Part shown: positions 1 through 13,000 of the stretch, one piece after another
Numbering within the stretch: position 1 is the stretch's first letter
Layout: every line of letters begins with the position of its first letter
Origin: Oscarella lobularis
Lineage: Eukaryota > Porifera > Homoscleromorpha > Homosclerophorida > Oscarellidae
NCBI RefSeq assembly: GCF_947507565.1
Contig: NC_089182.1
Span: 2,294,001 to 2,358,000 of the forward strand
Length of the DNA: 64,000 nt
Direction of reading: 5' to 3'
Translations under genes and position numbers: made by a program
The notes under the pieces: model-generated
The model's database searches: none
What the model saw: only the letters and a program-made list of their open reading frames with translations
What the model was told of the DNA's origin: nothing

Positions 1-3000
1 TATCAATGGAATATTTTTACGTTCGGAGATTGAGTACAAACAGATCAACCCTGATATGTCATATCCATTGCAAAGTGATCCGACAGACGAAACTATTGAT
101 TTGATCAATTTGAGAATGTAAGTTAGCCTGCGTGTTTCTGGGAGTAGTAGAACTGTTTTTCTCGTGCAGATACACTCGCTATGAAATTCGAGTGAGAATT
201 GTAACGAATGCAAGTGAAAATGGCCCAGAATTGAATGGCACCTGGTCGAATCTTGAACGAGTTCGAACCGACGAAGACAGTGGGCAATGTCAAGGTTTTT
301 TACTAATTTAATTAAAACGGTTCTTTTTTGTAGTTCCCGACCAGCCAGAGGCCTTGTCAAATGTTTCAGTTTCCAAGTATTCTGTGGAATTGACGTGGCA
401 ACCGCCTAAAGTCGTAAAGGGAATCATCACTTCTTACCGTCTCAATTATCAGAATTTCACAAGGAACAAAGGGCCAAAAAATGAGAATATGTCTCTGGGT
501 GGGAGCGTCACTATGACAACAGTCACCGGTTTATTGCCATATCGCAATTACATGTTCAATCTCTTTGCAAGCACATCAAAAGGAGAAAGCCTCACAGCGG
601 CTCAACTTTCAATCCAAACAGTTCAGTCTGGTAATCACTTAATTTTATTTATCAATGAATAAGAAATCAATTATTTGTTTTGAAGCGCCGACCAAGCCGC
701 CAGCTAACGTCACAGCTGTTTCTACTAGTTCGACGTCAATCAACGTTACATGGAAAGAAGTTCCTACAGAGGATCAAAATGGAGTTGTTCAATATTACCA
801 CGTTCTATACGACGCTCCCGAAAGAAACGTGAAAAATCAATTAGTAAAAGTACCTCACTCACGCTTACAAGTCCAACTCTTCAATCTTTTGAAATACGTT
901 GAATACGAAATTCGGGTTCGAGCTGTCACCGTCGAAAACGGCACGGCGAGCGACATCGTCAAAGAAAGAACATTGCAAGACAGTAAGAATTCCCCGCGTG
1001 TTGAGCACTTGCTTTATGAGATTGGTTTTAGAACCTACGGTTGTTCCAAGCAACGTTGTAGTCAAGCCAGTTTTAGACAACGCCACCCAACTTCGTGTTA
1101 GTTGGGAGAAACTGGATCCTCTTAAAACCAACGGCATTTTGGAGGAGTACCGAGTGTACTACGTTGAACTAGAACGAACAGATCTTCGTCGCCGCCGCGC
1201 TGCGGACATCTTCATATCTATCAAGCCCGAGAACGTAGGTGGCAGACTTTCTGTAACTGTTGTCTGCAGTTCTGTGTTTTCAGTTGTTTGTGCTTGTTGG
1301 TGGTTTAAAGCCATACAACAACTACAGTATTTCGATGACAGCTGTCACAGGTGGAGGAGAAGGACCGCGCAGTACTTCGATTGTTAGCAGGACGGCTCCC
1401 GCTGGTGAGCCATTTGAATGACCTCATTTTCTCGCTGACTTGTCACTCCTTTTTGCAGATCCTCCCACTTTCGCTCTAACCTTTCCTCCTCCGCCGGAGC
1501 CTAAAGACGATCAGATAACAGTTTCTCTAGCCGGCTTTATGATTACGAACATCAATGGTCCAATTGAGTAAGTGTGGTACGTGGCTCAAAACTTGGGGCT
1601 TGATGCATTTTTGCGTGTCTGCTTCTCAAATAGAAAGTACGAACTCATCGTAGTAATACCAGAACTGGACGAAGACGGCCGACCGATGATGGATCTCGGA
1701 GATCCTGACGTTAAATTTCCCCCTGATAGCGTTAAACCCTACCCACTTCCCGATGAAGAGTTATCAGAGCTTCCTTATGCTTACAAATGCAAAGTTTGGC
1801 TTGGCAACGACCTGGAGGAGAAATTTGTCATTGGAAGTGAGGATCTTCCTTCTGATTTGGCTCGTGAAAAAGTGTACAATGGCCCACTGAGAAAAGGAAC
1901 CTACTACAGCTTCTTTCTGAGAGCTTTTACTGTCGCAAGTCCGGATCAATCTGTGAGTTCCTCAGTGGATTATAAGCGTTCTCATTTGCAGTTTCTTTTT
2001 ACAGTCGCTATACACTTCGTCTAAGTACGGACCAGTTGTGCTGATTCGTATGACTCGATATTACAGTGTAAGACGTTCAGGCGTTTCATTTTATTCTTTT
2101 ACAGCTTCGGATTCAAAAGTGGGATTGATCGTTGGTGTGGTGATAGCGGTCGTTGTTATTGTTGTGCTTATTATCATTATTCTGTTTCTCCTTTACCGGT
2201 AAGTATCTCAGAAATAGTTGTAGCATTAATTAAGCATTTTTCCTTTACCAATTTTATTGCAGACGTCAAAGGAAAGGCGGATTTGAACCCGTCGTATCTC
2301 GCGGCGGAACCGTGGAAATGAGTGGCGGTGTTGTCGTCAATCCTAGTGTCGTGCCCGACGGCGTTGCTTTCGGTACGCCCTACGACGTCGGGACGCGAAT
2401 AATCAAGGCAATTTATCTCGCGCAGAAAATCCGCCCAAGATACCCGTTCGCCATCTGATGACGGCCATCACTCGTCTCCGCGCCAACGGAGACTTTGGCT
2501 TCTCCGAGGAATACGACGTGAGAGTTTTAAATCTCGACGTACGACGTACGAAATTAGCCGAGTCTTTGTTCATTTAGAACGTCGAAGATCCGAAGAAGGA
2601 GACGTTCACGACCGAAGCGTCGGACGATCCGGACAACAGAACAAAGAATCGCTATACGAATATTAAAGCATGTGAGTTTATCTCGACTTACAGTTTTCGA
2701 CTCGAAACGACGTTTTCCTTGTATCTCAGACGACCACAGTCGCGTTCATTTGCACACGTCGCCGTCCGGTTCCGACTACATCAACGGGAATCACATCAAC
2801 GTCAGTGAAGACTTGAATTTGTCGTTTTTCTGATCGCTTTTCCTGTAGGGCTACAAGAAGGAAAACGTTTACATTGCCACTCAGGGATCGGTTCCCGATT
2901 CCATAAACGACTTTTGGAGAATGGTTTGGGAGCAGAACGTCCACGTTATCGTTATGCTTACGAGACTTCAGGAAGGAACGAAAGTAATTACGCTGACTGC

Positions 3001-4983
3001 ATGGACACGCATGTTTTTAGGCATATCGGCTTCATAATAGCTTAAATGTCATCAATACTGGCCGGACAAAGAGGAACCGCAGCATTACGAAGACATCACG
3101 GTGACTGCTTTGGACACTCAGGAGCTTGCCAATTACGTTGTGAGAAGATTTAGCGTGAAAGGAGTGAGTCCGACCATCCGCGCTCGATTAAGAAATATTA
3201 ATTAATTAATTGCGTTGTTTGCTTGCAGCCGAGTTCGAAAGAGGAACGTACCGTGCAGCAGTGGCACTTCCTCGCGTGGCCGGATCACGGAGTGCCTCAG
3301 CACCCGAACGCGCTAATCAATTTCATTCGAAAATCGACGAAATCCAATCCAGAAGACGCCGGTCCAATTGTTGTTCATTGCAGGTAACCCGTTCCAGGTA
3401 AGGGATCTCATGAAAAACGAGCCTCTACTTATTCAGTGCTGGCGTTGGGAGAACCGGATCGTACATTGCTCTGCACTTTCTCTTTGAAATGATGGAAGAG
3501 GAGGGAAAAGTGGACATTTTTGGCGCCGTGCGCGCTCTTCGATCCAAACGATGTCTCATGGTTCAGACGGAGGTACGAAAAAGGCGCGAAAGGACGAGAT
3601 TTTTTGAGTAACATGCTGTTTGCAGTCTCAGTACATATTCATCTACGAGGCTCTTCTGGAAATGGTGCACTGCGGTCGAACGGAGGTGATTGCGCGCGAG
3701 TTGGAAGATCGCTTCAAGTTGCTTCAGGAAATCGATCCTGCTTCGAGTTCTTCGGCTTTGGATGCCGAATTTAAGGTAAGATGTCACTCTATGTCGTCGT
3801 GCATGTGTTTAGGACTCGCACTCTTTTTTTTTGCAGCGGCTGAATGGGCCGAAACCGTTGAAACTGAAGACGACTGTTGCGAATCTTCAATACAATCAGA
3901 AGAAGAATCGATTCGTGAATATTGTTCCGTGTACGAAAATCTTATAATATATATACAGTATGCAGGTCCATGCTATTACTTTGTTTTTGTTCGATTTCTT
4001 AGACGATGACACGAGAGTGAAGTTGAACATGGTTCCTGGAAACGAGGGCTCGGATTTCATCAACGCCAACTGGATTGACGTGCGCTCGCTCATCTCTCTT
4101 CGAGCTCTTGTGTTTTACTATTTTTTTGCAGAGCTACTGGCGTCAAAACGCCTTCATCGCTACCCAGGGACCTCTTTCTAATACGATCAACGACTTTTGG
4201 CGCATGGTTGCTGAAACGCAGTGCTCTACTATCGTTATGCTGACGCAATTGAACGAAGCGGGAAGAGTGAGTATTCATTCGCTTTGGAAAAAAGATCCTC
4301 TCGAACGCTTTTCTTGCCTTTAGGAAAGATCGTCGAAGTACTGGCCCGATTCAGGAAAGATGAACTACGGAAAGTTGACCGTCGAAAAGACGTCGGAACA
4401 GGAATACGAAGAGTACATTCAGCGCGAATTGATGATCACCGACGAAGTATTTCCCTACATTTCTCTGCTCTCTTATTCTGACGCATCTTTCGTTTACGAA
4501 GGACGGGCAGTCGACTCCAGTGAGGCAGTTCCAATACACGGCGTGGCCAAACAAAGGATGTCCTTCTATTGGCACTGGCATGATTGATTTGATTGGACAG
4601 GTGGACAAATGGAAGACGCAGTGTGGCGACAAGCCGGTGATCGTGCATTGCAGGTATAGTACCGGTAGTACATGTGTATATGCTTCTTCCCATTTCAGCT
4701 TTTTTGTCTCTGTAGTGCTGGATCCGGTCGCACAGGGTGTTTCATTGCGCTGAGCATTTTGATTGACAGACTCAAGACCGAAGGGGTGATCGACGTCTTT
4801 CAAACGGTCAAAAGTCTTCGTCAACGCAGGACTGCTATGGTTCAAACGCTGGTGAGTTGCATTGATGAAGAAGCCCAACGCATACGACAGAGGGTCTCTT
4901 TCTTCTAGGATCAATACGAGTATTTGTACCGCACTATGCTGGATTTCCTCAATTCTTATGAACTTTACAGCAACTTCAGGTAA
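1..4983 (+). CDS. LAR-like receptor-type protein tyrosine phosphatase, 5' truncated
   Basis: Multi-exon gene entering from the left edge and ending at a TAA at 4981-4983. At least four fibronectin type III repeats are encoded from 1 to about 2070 (one per one or two exons). A single hydrophobic Val/Ile-rich transmembrane segment at about 2124-2200 is followed by a basic stop-transfer. Two intracellular PTP domains follow. D1 (about 2480-3570) has KNRY, the WPD loop (AWPDHG) and the P-loop [10 protein letters not shown], assembled across the intron that ends at 3438, so it should be catalytic. D2 (about 3840-4960) keeps [10 protein letters not shown] but has KNRF and WPN in place of KNRY and WPD, the usual marks of a low-activity regulatory D2. 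The family dephosphorylates phosphotyrosine at the plasma membrane in adhesion and guidance signalling. The frame changes in the juxtamembrane exon near 2373-2407, which I resolve with a very short intron. The N-terminal Ig/FN3 part lies outside the window. Confidence 0.93.
2373..2407 (+). other. possible 35-nt intron or indel in the RPTP juxtamembrane exon
   Basis: The reading frame after the transmembrane exon runs into a TGA near 2457, whereas the conserved juxtamembrane motif (NPPKIPV, then [15 protein letters not shown]) is in another frame. Removing 2373-2407 (GT...AG) restores the frame through phase 1. Alternative phase-1 donors upstream (near 2327 or 2345) with the same acceptor would also work. 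A sequencing indel is the other explanation. Confidence 0.5.
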
Positions 4984-5361
4984 ACTTCGACTGAAGAAGA
5001 GCTGGGAGATATTTCTTATTCTGTTGGTCATTTTTTTGTTTTTTTTTCTTCTTGCTTTTCTTGTCTTTTTTTTAGTGAATAGGAATTCGTAGAGATGACA
5101 TGGCACCATAGCACGAGTAGAATAGAAAGACGGAAGTGGCAAAATACATATGTATTGAAAAATACGTGCAGCAGTCGAGCGGTGCTGCCATCATGAACCA
5201 GTATCCGGGCCTGTTCATCGAAGAGCAAGCGCATTGTTGCCAACTGCGATCTCGCCTATATTTGTCTTTCTGTTTGAGTGGCCGGACGGCCTAATCACCC
5301 ATAGGAAGCACCGTTTCCTTCCTATAAAAATCTACTCCGCCCGCTGCTTCGCGCGTTCGCG

Positions 5362-8300
5362 ATGGCGACGTTTGGACGGCGCACGGGATCGCGAGGTAAT
5401 ACCTAAGCGACGCGATAATAAAGCCTTCGCTCCTCCTCGCGATAAAAAACACAAGTCGTTCTCCGCGGTCCGTCCCCGTCCGCGACAACGCAGACAAAGC
5501 ACGTCGAGCCGTCGTGATCCCCCCCACGATTCGTTCTCTCGAAGAGCACGTGGGTCTTATCACCGCACTTCTCTCTCGCAGGCGATCCACCCGAAGCGAG
5601 ATTTCTTCACGAAGGAATGGACTTCAAGGCAAAGGTGAGCCATGATCGAGTTAGGACAAGACCCTCGTTTTTCTCATTCCAATTTGGGGGCGCCGATATG
5701 TAGATCTTGGGCGAGACGCCTGTGCCGGCGGCGCGCGGCGAGAGAATGTGTTACGACGCGTTAAAGACTCTAAAGGTAAGGCGTCGTTTCGCCGCCGCGA
5801 GGGAGAAATCGAGGGGAGCCCCCCCTTTTTTGCACCGCGGATCGAGACACTACGATTGTCGCCAAAAAAAATCACGATTTGAAAAGAGACCGTAAAGTTT
5901 GCTGGATTCAGGGAAACCTGTTCCTTTAGAGCGCCATAATTCGAGCTTTGAAAGTCTAAACTAAGTCATAACGGCTAACGGAATTTCCTTTTTCTCAAAG
6001 TCAAGAGTTCGTTTGACGGGAAAGCATAAGCAGAGAATCGTCATAAACATCTCCACGGACGGTGTCAAGGTGCGAGAGGAAAAGACTGAGGTGAGGGAAA
6101 GTCACTGGCTATACTTCTATTCAATACTTATTATTATTGTCTCAGGAGGAATTGCAACATCATCGTATTGCCCAAATTTCTTTTGTCAGCCACGACCCGA
6201 CTGACAGTCGCGCTTTCGCTCTCATCTGCGGCTCGGAACCAACCGGCTACACGTTGCACGGATTCAAAACAGAGAAAAACGTGTGAAACGCAATAGAAAG
6301 AAAAACGCGCCGCTAGTTCATTTTTTCTTCTCTTACCAAGGCATCGAGCGTCACAGGAACAATCAAAGAACTGTTTCAATTGGTCTACAAGTACAAGAGA
6401 GAAGTGACTCGCAAGCAGGTGAACGAGAACCAGGACCAGTCGCCCGCCGCCAGTGTTCCCCAACAGCAAACAGCGTCGCCGCAGTCTCAGCCACCACCTC
6501 CGCAGCCGCCGCCGCCGTTTGCAACGACCGCCGCCAGTCCGAGCGTCACCGAGAACCACTCGCGGAGAAACATGGACGAATCGACGAACGAGGACATATT
6601 TTCTGTAAGGGTTCAACCTTTGTCTAGTGCATAATCATTCACGTGCTCTTTTCCTTCTAGGATTTGGCTACTATTCGAGCTCAAGCAGCGCAGAAAAAAA
6701 CTGAGCAGCAACAGCAACAGGGACAGCAACAACAGCAGCAGCAACCAACTAATCCTTCTCCTTTTGATGCAGTTTTCCATACCACTGATAATAGACAGAA
6801 AGCAGATTTGGGCCTGATAGCGAGCTTGGGAGACGAACTGTTCGGAGAAAGTCTGTATCAGGTGGGCTGGGGGGTATTTTCTTGGGTAAGAAACGGCTTT
6901 TCATTTGGCTTCAATGAAGGTGCCAACAAACAAGGCGGCTAGCGCCAATGTATTTGGTGGATTCAATAGTGGGACCCAACAGGTCTGTGTCAATATGATA
7001 TGTAGGACGGACGGCTCTATATATGTACTTGGTTTTCAGTCCTCTTCGATAAACGATTGGAACGAAGTGGCCGCTGACCTAGACCAGATTGCCAAGGTAA
7101 CGACGACGTTGCCGCCGCCATCTCTTCGTATGAACTTTTTTTCAACACAGGAGCTTGAACCTAAGAAATCTAACACGCCGCCGTTTCCTCTCTCCAACGT
7201 AGTCAGCGATCCGTTTGCGCCGGCGGCCTCGAATCAGCCCGCCTCGTTCAATTCCTTCTCCGCGACGACGACAAAAACGACGGCGTCGGATGCATTTGGA
7301 AGCGCGTCGTCGTTCGGAGGAACGAATTTCGGCGGCTCGAGCCAAACGGCGGCAGATCCGTTTTCGGATCCGTTTGGCGCGCCTGTTCCAAAGGAAGCGA
7401 CAACGTCTGGTTCAGGCGAAGATCCGTTTGCCGTTTCCACGGCGTCCTCCGCTCCGCCGAAGGCGTCGAACGACTCGAAGGGTCCTCGGCAGTCGAACGA
7501 CGATCGGTTCGCTGCACTGCGCGCTCTAGCCGACGAAGACGTCAAGTTGGGATATGACCCGTTTGCGTCGTCAACGGATCCGTTTGAATCGACGAGAATC
7601 GAGACCAAAACAACTACCGATCCCTTCGCCGTCTCCTCTTCGACGACGAAGACAGCTACGACGAAGGCGACGGCGGATCCCTTTGGCTCGTCGTCGTTCG
7701 GACCCCAACCGTCTGTCTCTTCAGCGAGTTCGGTGAACGATCCGTTTGCCGCTTTTGCCGTCATGTCTCCAGCGCAGCCAAACGCCGGATCGACTCCCGC
7801 GCCAGCCACTGCCGCTACCGCCGCTTTCGCTCCTCCGTCGTTCGCGACGCCGTCGGATCCGTTCTCGGATCCGTTCTCGTCTCAGAGCGCTACAACGACG
7901 ACTACGACTACGACAAGTGATCCGTTTGCGAGTGTAAAGCCGTCGTCGGCCGGCAATGTGACCTCCGCGTTTGATTTCGCTTCGTCGCAGTCCTCCGCCG
8001 ATCCTTTTGCTTCGCAGACGTCGCAAGTCAAAAGAGCGTCTACGGGAAATGACGCCGCCGCCGCCGCCGCCGCCGTCAAACCAACGACGGATCCCTTTGC
8101 CAGCGTCAGCGCTCAGGCAAATAATCAGATCAATCAGTCGTCGTCTCTCGAAAGCGATCCGTTTGCCGCGTTTGATTCTCCTGCTCAAGTTCGACGTCCG
8201 ACAGCGTCTTCAGCTACCAATGATCCGTTTTCCACTTTGAATGCGTCGACGAATCCCTTTGCTTCCGGCTCTGCCGCGACGACAGCTCTCTCTCCCGTCA

Positions 8301-8433
8301 ATCCGTTTGCTCAGTATCAGCAATCGTCACCATCGGTATTTTGTCTTACGTTTGCGTTTTTTGATTGCACAGTGCTTGTTCTTTGTAGAATCCATTTGCA
8401 TCGCCTTCAAGTTCCGCTTTTGGATTTGGCTGA
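5362..8433 (+). CDS. DAB: Disabled (Dab)-like endocytic adaptor, PTB domain plus DPF/NPF tail
   Basis: The N-terminal PTB/PID domain is assembled from exons at about 5579-5632, 5704-5775, 6001-6090, 6147-6280 and 6340-6605. Recognisable Dab-type stretches include GETPVPAARGERMCYDALK and HRIAQISFVSHDPTDSRAFA. A Gln/Pro-rich linker follows. The large exon at 7151-8335 carries 16 DPF motifs and the tail has 3 NPF motifs, the last in the final exon (about 8390-8433, stop 8431-8433). DPF binds the AP-2 alpha ear and NPF binds EH domains, so the product is expected to be a clathrin adaptor that takes NPxY cargo receptors into coated pits. The start at 5362 (ATG then AFG/RRTG-like residues, donor near 5393) is the best candidate but the first exon is uncertain. 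There are more DPF copies than I would expect in vertebrate Dab2. Confidence 0.88.
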
Positions 8434-8751
8434 CGATGGTGCGAGATTAGAAGAGAAGAGAGAGAAGAGAGTGTAGAATCCCTACGGCAGTCAGTGTTCG
8501 TGTGTGATCATTTTTTTTTGTTGCAGCGCCAATTGATTACATATAACTGATGATCATGCTATTACACGTATTCAAAACGAATTATTTATAGAAACAAAGT
8601 AGCGGCAGTCTTGCGTGTTCTTTGTATGAATTAAAGATTGTGTCTGTATGACTGTCTGTATGTTAGCACAGTATGTATCACAAGCACGTGAGCAATAGAC
8701 GATTGCTGTTTAGGGACGCGCGCACTAAGAGGATCTTGAATCTCTGCTGGA
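8434..8751. other. intergenic spacer, Dab 3' end to SLC35A start
   Basis: 318 bases with no coding signal. It probably holds the Dab 3' UTR (T-rich run near 8511-8520) and the promoter of the next gene. I see no repeat or RNA gene. Confidence 0.6.
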
Positions 8752-9864
8752 ATGTCGAACGAAAACAGAGACGAAACGAACGACGACGAGAGAGCGATCC
8801 GAATCGACATCGATCGCAACAACGTTGAAAGAACCGCACCCAGAGACGATGTATCTAAACAAGAAGCCAGCATCGCAAAAGCAATCGTCGGCGGCGAAGT
8901 GGGTCAACACGAGCAAGCGTCGCTCGCCTTCAAGGCCATCGTCTGCAGCGCATTCATCGTTCTCATGGTCACCTATCCCCTCATCGTCGCTCTGACGAAA
9001 CGCAAAGGCAAATTCGTCTATCACCCGTCTTCCGCCGTTCTCCTAATCGAACTCGGCAAATTTCTCGTCACCGGCGTCCTCTGCGTCGTCGTTCGGCCGT
9101 CGTTCGACGGCTTCAACGCGCGCAGCGTCGTCGTGCTCGCTCTCCCGTCGATCGTCTACATGATAGCGAATAATCTAGCGTACACCGTTCTCGAAGTCAC
9201 AAGTCCCGTAACGATGAACGTTCTCTCGAACGTGCGCCTATTTATGGTCGCCATCATTTATTGGCTCGTTTTGGCGCGTCCCATCAGTCGCGCGCGCTGG
9301 ATCGCCATGTTTCTCGTCGCCGTCGGTCTCGTCTGCTCGCAATTGCGCGGCGACATGCGTCTCGCCGTCACGGGCCTCGGTCTCTTCTACATTTTTCTCA
9401 AAGCGTTGCTTTCCGTCGTCAACGGCATCTACACGGAAATCGTTCTGAAGCATCACGTGAGTAATTTTCACGTGCAGAATTTGCAAATGTACGCGTGGGG
9501 CGTAATCACTAATCTGCTCGTATTTCTTTACGGCTCGACGAAACCGCTCGCCGAGATTCGTTCGAGTTTTTTCGAGGGCTTCAACTCGTTCGTTTGGGTG
9601 TCTATCTTTGTCGGCGCACTAACTGGAATTGTCACCGGTGCCGTCATGAAGCACTTGGATAATATTGCCAAGTTTTTTTGCGTCTCCTTAGCTAATATCA
9701 GTCTTGGCGTCCTCACTGCTTATTTCTTGCCATCGGAGTTTCAATTTTCTCTGCTATTCTTGATTGGAGCTATTCTAGTTGGCCTGGCTTCGTATATGTA
9801 TTCGATTAACGGTTTACCTGACTGTGCTAAGAAATTTTTATCATTGAAATCTTTAGAATGGTGA
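8752..9864 (+). CDS. SLC35A: SLC35A-family nucleotide-sugar transporter
   Basis: Intronless 370-codon frame. After a charged cytosolic N-terminus (residues 1-60) come about ten hydrophobic segments. Family-typical stretches are KRKGKFVYHPSSAVLLIEL, the NNLAYTVLEV region, NVRLFMVAIIYWLVL, and the C-terminal SLANISLGVLTAYF. These match the CMP-sialic acid/UDP-galactose/UDP-GlcNAc transporter family, Golgi antiporters that exchange nucleotide sugar for the nucleoside monophosphate. The substrate cannot be read from sequence. The absence of introns contrasts with most neighbours and could reflect retroposition or simply loss. The start is the first in-frame ATG and leaves a plausible soluble tail. 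Confidence 0.9.
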   Translation: MSNENRDETNDDERAIRIDIDRNNVERTAPRDDVSKQEASIAKAIVGGEVGQHEQASLAFKAIVCSAFIVLMVTYPLIVALTKRKGKFVYHPSSAVLLIELGKFLVTGVLCVVVRPSFDGFNARSVVVLALPSIVYMIANNLAYTVLEVTSPVTMNVLSNVRLFMVAIIYWLVLARPISRARWIAMFLVAVGLVCSQLRGDMRLAVTGLGLFYIFLKALLSVVNGIYTEIVLKHHVSNFHVQNLQMYAWGVITNLLVFLYGSTKPLAEIRSSFFEGFNSFVWVSIFVGALTGIVTGAVMKHLDNIAKFFCVSLANISLGVLTAYFLPSEFQFSLLFLIGAILVGLASYMYSINGLPDCAKKFLSLKSLEW

Positions 9865-10003
9865 GGAGTCAGGTACTGTAAAAGGGCATGCTATATGTGC
9901 GGTGCTGTCACATGACTGCGCGAGATTATTGAACCCAGAAAATACGGGCTGGGCATTGTTTTTACGATCGTCGTAGGAATAGTCGACCTCTTTCTGTTTC
10001 CAT

Positions 10004-13000
10004 ATGCACTCTAAGCGATTCAAGCCCAATTCGCCCAATTCGGAGGAAACAGACGAAGACGCTTCCGAGCGTGAGCGCGCGCGCGTCGATCGTCCGCGAC
10101 GCTTCGCCTCCAAAACGTTCTTTTTTTTGCCTCCAGAATCGAGCGACAAAGCGCAAGCGGGCGGAGATGCGACGAAGTACAGCGATTTCGCTCGAAGACA
10201 GATGGTAGACCTGCGAAGAGAACGAGAGGAGGAATAAACGAGAACGTGTTTTTTTCTCTCTCCCAAGGCCAAAATGGGCCACGTGAAAGGTCGAGGCTTG
10301 GGTAAAGAAGAGCAGGGCACGGCCGACATCGTCGTCCAGCAAATGCAACTTGGAAGACGAGGATTGGGAATGAAAATAGCCGGCTTCGAACCGTCCGACG
10401 AAACTTGGGAATTTGAAGAGGTTTATTTTTTTGGTGAATTTTTTTTCTCTTGTTTGTTATCTATTTTTCTGCTAGGTAACCAGCGTGAAAGAGGCTCCTG
10501 ACTGGCTTCCACCCTGCACCCAGCCAATACCATCCAGCGAAGAGCTCAGTCGCTGGGCTCTCGAAGGAAAAGTTCGTTTCCTCGTCGTCTTTCGTCGTCG
10601 TAATTTTTTTTTGAAATTTTGGAATTTTGGTAGAAGAAGCTTGTTATTCACGATGAGACGCTGTTCTGCTCGAGCGAAATATTGAACCAGGTTCTTGAGT
10701 GCAAGGTGAAAATTGCGTCGAGGGGGGGGGGGGGGGGGGGAATAGTTTAAAGAAATGAGTGCGCGTTCCAGACCGTCTTTGATACGTTGGAAGGTGACGA
10801 ATTTGTCAAGGCACGCACGAGAGCGAATCCCTACGAAACAATCAAAGGAGCCATATTTCAGAATAGGCACAACCTACATGGAGCCTATATCGATTTTTTT
10901 TTATTTCTTCTCGCAAAGAGCCGCCTGTAAGCTGGCGAACATGGACAAAGTGTTCAATTTCATGCTAACCTTCCCAAAGACAATGGAAGGGGTAAAGAGA
11001 TTCGGTTGCTTCAATTTTGCTTTTTTTGAAATTTCCCAATAGAAACCGCTGGTAGGAACGTACGACTTGTTCTACTTCGCCGACATATGCGCTGGACCCG
11101 GCGGATTTTCAGAGTACATATTGTGGCGACGCAAAACGGAGATGGCTAAAGGATTTGGACTCACTCTAAAATCAGGTACCATCTACAATACACATCTCAG
11201 AGACCGCACGCTTCCTCTTAAATTACGTAACGTTTTCTTCTCTCTAGGGCCAGGTGTCAACGATTTCAAACTCGACGAATTCTACTCGGCTCCCGTCGAA
11301 TTTTTTGAACCTCACTATGGCGTCGGAGGAGCGGACGGCGACGGCGACATTATGAATTCGAAAAATTTGGAAACGTTTAGGAAGTTCGTTTTGGCCGAGA
11401 CAGGCGGAAAGGGAGTTCATCTCGTCACTGGAGACGGGGTACAGTATGAGTATTGAATTATATTCATTGGCATGTCTCCTCTAGGGATTTTCGGTAGCCG
11501 GTCAGGAAAATATACAGGAAATACTTTCAAAGCAGCTGTCGCTTTGCCAGTTTTTGTGCGCCTTGTCTGTGCTGAGAGAAGGCAAGAGAGCCCCGTGTGA
11601 CTTCACGATTATCTGTTGCCATTGGGTTGTCTCTTGATCAAGGTGGCAATTTTGTTTGCAAAACGTTTGACCTTTTCACGCCGTTCTCCGTCGGATTGGT
11701 GTATCTTCTCTATCGCGCCTTCGATCACGTTTGCATTATTAAACCTCTGACGAGTCGACCGGCGAACTCGGAAAGGTCGAGGAGGGTATAGGGTGTCCGG
11801 TCATCTCACTCTCGAACGTTCTTCCAAATCAGATTCGTCGTCTGTCAGGGCCTGCGAAGCGGAAGCGAAACGATTCACGACTATCTCTTCCAAATCAACG
11901 AACGATTGAACGCAATGCGTCCGGACGAAGACGTAGTTGAGGTCAATGACGACGACGACGACGAATATCCTCTCCTAATAATTCTCGTCGTAGGTTGTTC
12001 CACTTGAGATAATTCAGAAGGATTCCGGTTTTAGTGAATACATGACGAATTCGAATGAAAGGTGCCAAGAGGTTTTAAATGGGCTTATTCTATTGGATAC
12101 GGGTGCGTAGTATTGGAAAGGGGCAAATCAAGGCGCTAAGGAAACTGCGAATATTTATTCAAAATACGTGAGTGCATCACACTCTCTCACACGTATGTCT
12201 CGTAACAGCAAAAATGCAGAGTTCTCTCCGAAGGCAATCAGGCGGAAATTCGAAAAATGTGTCTTGAGGAGTGGAAGGTCAGTACAAGCGCGGGGGAGAA
12301 ATTTCGATGGCTGTCAAATGTTACAGATTCCCGACGAAGCGAGAGCGGCGCCGAAACGGTCCGATGCGAAGACTCAATTCGAGTCTCTGTGGAAAGAAAG
12401 AGACGTAAGTCGCTAAGTATTTTTTTGGAAGCGCGTGCACGCTCTTGTAGATATTTCAATCTGCTTGCAAGGATCTTAGTCTCGACGTCATGAAAAACGT
12501 GCACAACTGGCGTTGTTGCGTCTTCTCCGGCCAAAGGAAACTCTTGCTTAGCTTGGGGGTGAGACTATGGATTCAACTCGCTTTAATTATATTAATTATT
12601 TGTCGTGGCGGCAGAGGACTCACGTGTACGGCTTGGACTTGAGCAATAAACCGGGCAAAAAACAATGGATCAAATCTCAGGAGCTCGCTTCTCTCGAACT
12701 TCCGGCTGATACGCTCTTGGAAGTAAATGTCGTTAAAGAATACGAAGGAGAAGTGCGTAGAAGGGCATCTCAGGAACACCGATAAGTCATTAGCTCGTCT
12801 CAGGGATCGGGGCAGAAGCACAAGGTCGCCGTTTACGTCACTGACGGTCTCGTTCTGTGCGGCAAAGACATTTCGAAGAAACACTACAAGGACAGGTTAG
12901 ACACAGAGAAGTCGTCAGTAGACGTTGATCTGTATAGCTCCTAACGTCCAGGATTTCTTTTGTTGAGAAATTGGCCAAGGCTGTTAACAAATCAACGAAG

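Noticed and set aside
5234-5638. 134-codon frame upstream of Dab
   Set aside because: Only its last part overlaps the real PTB exon in another frame; the middle is Arg-rich GC-rich intron or leader DNA.
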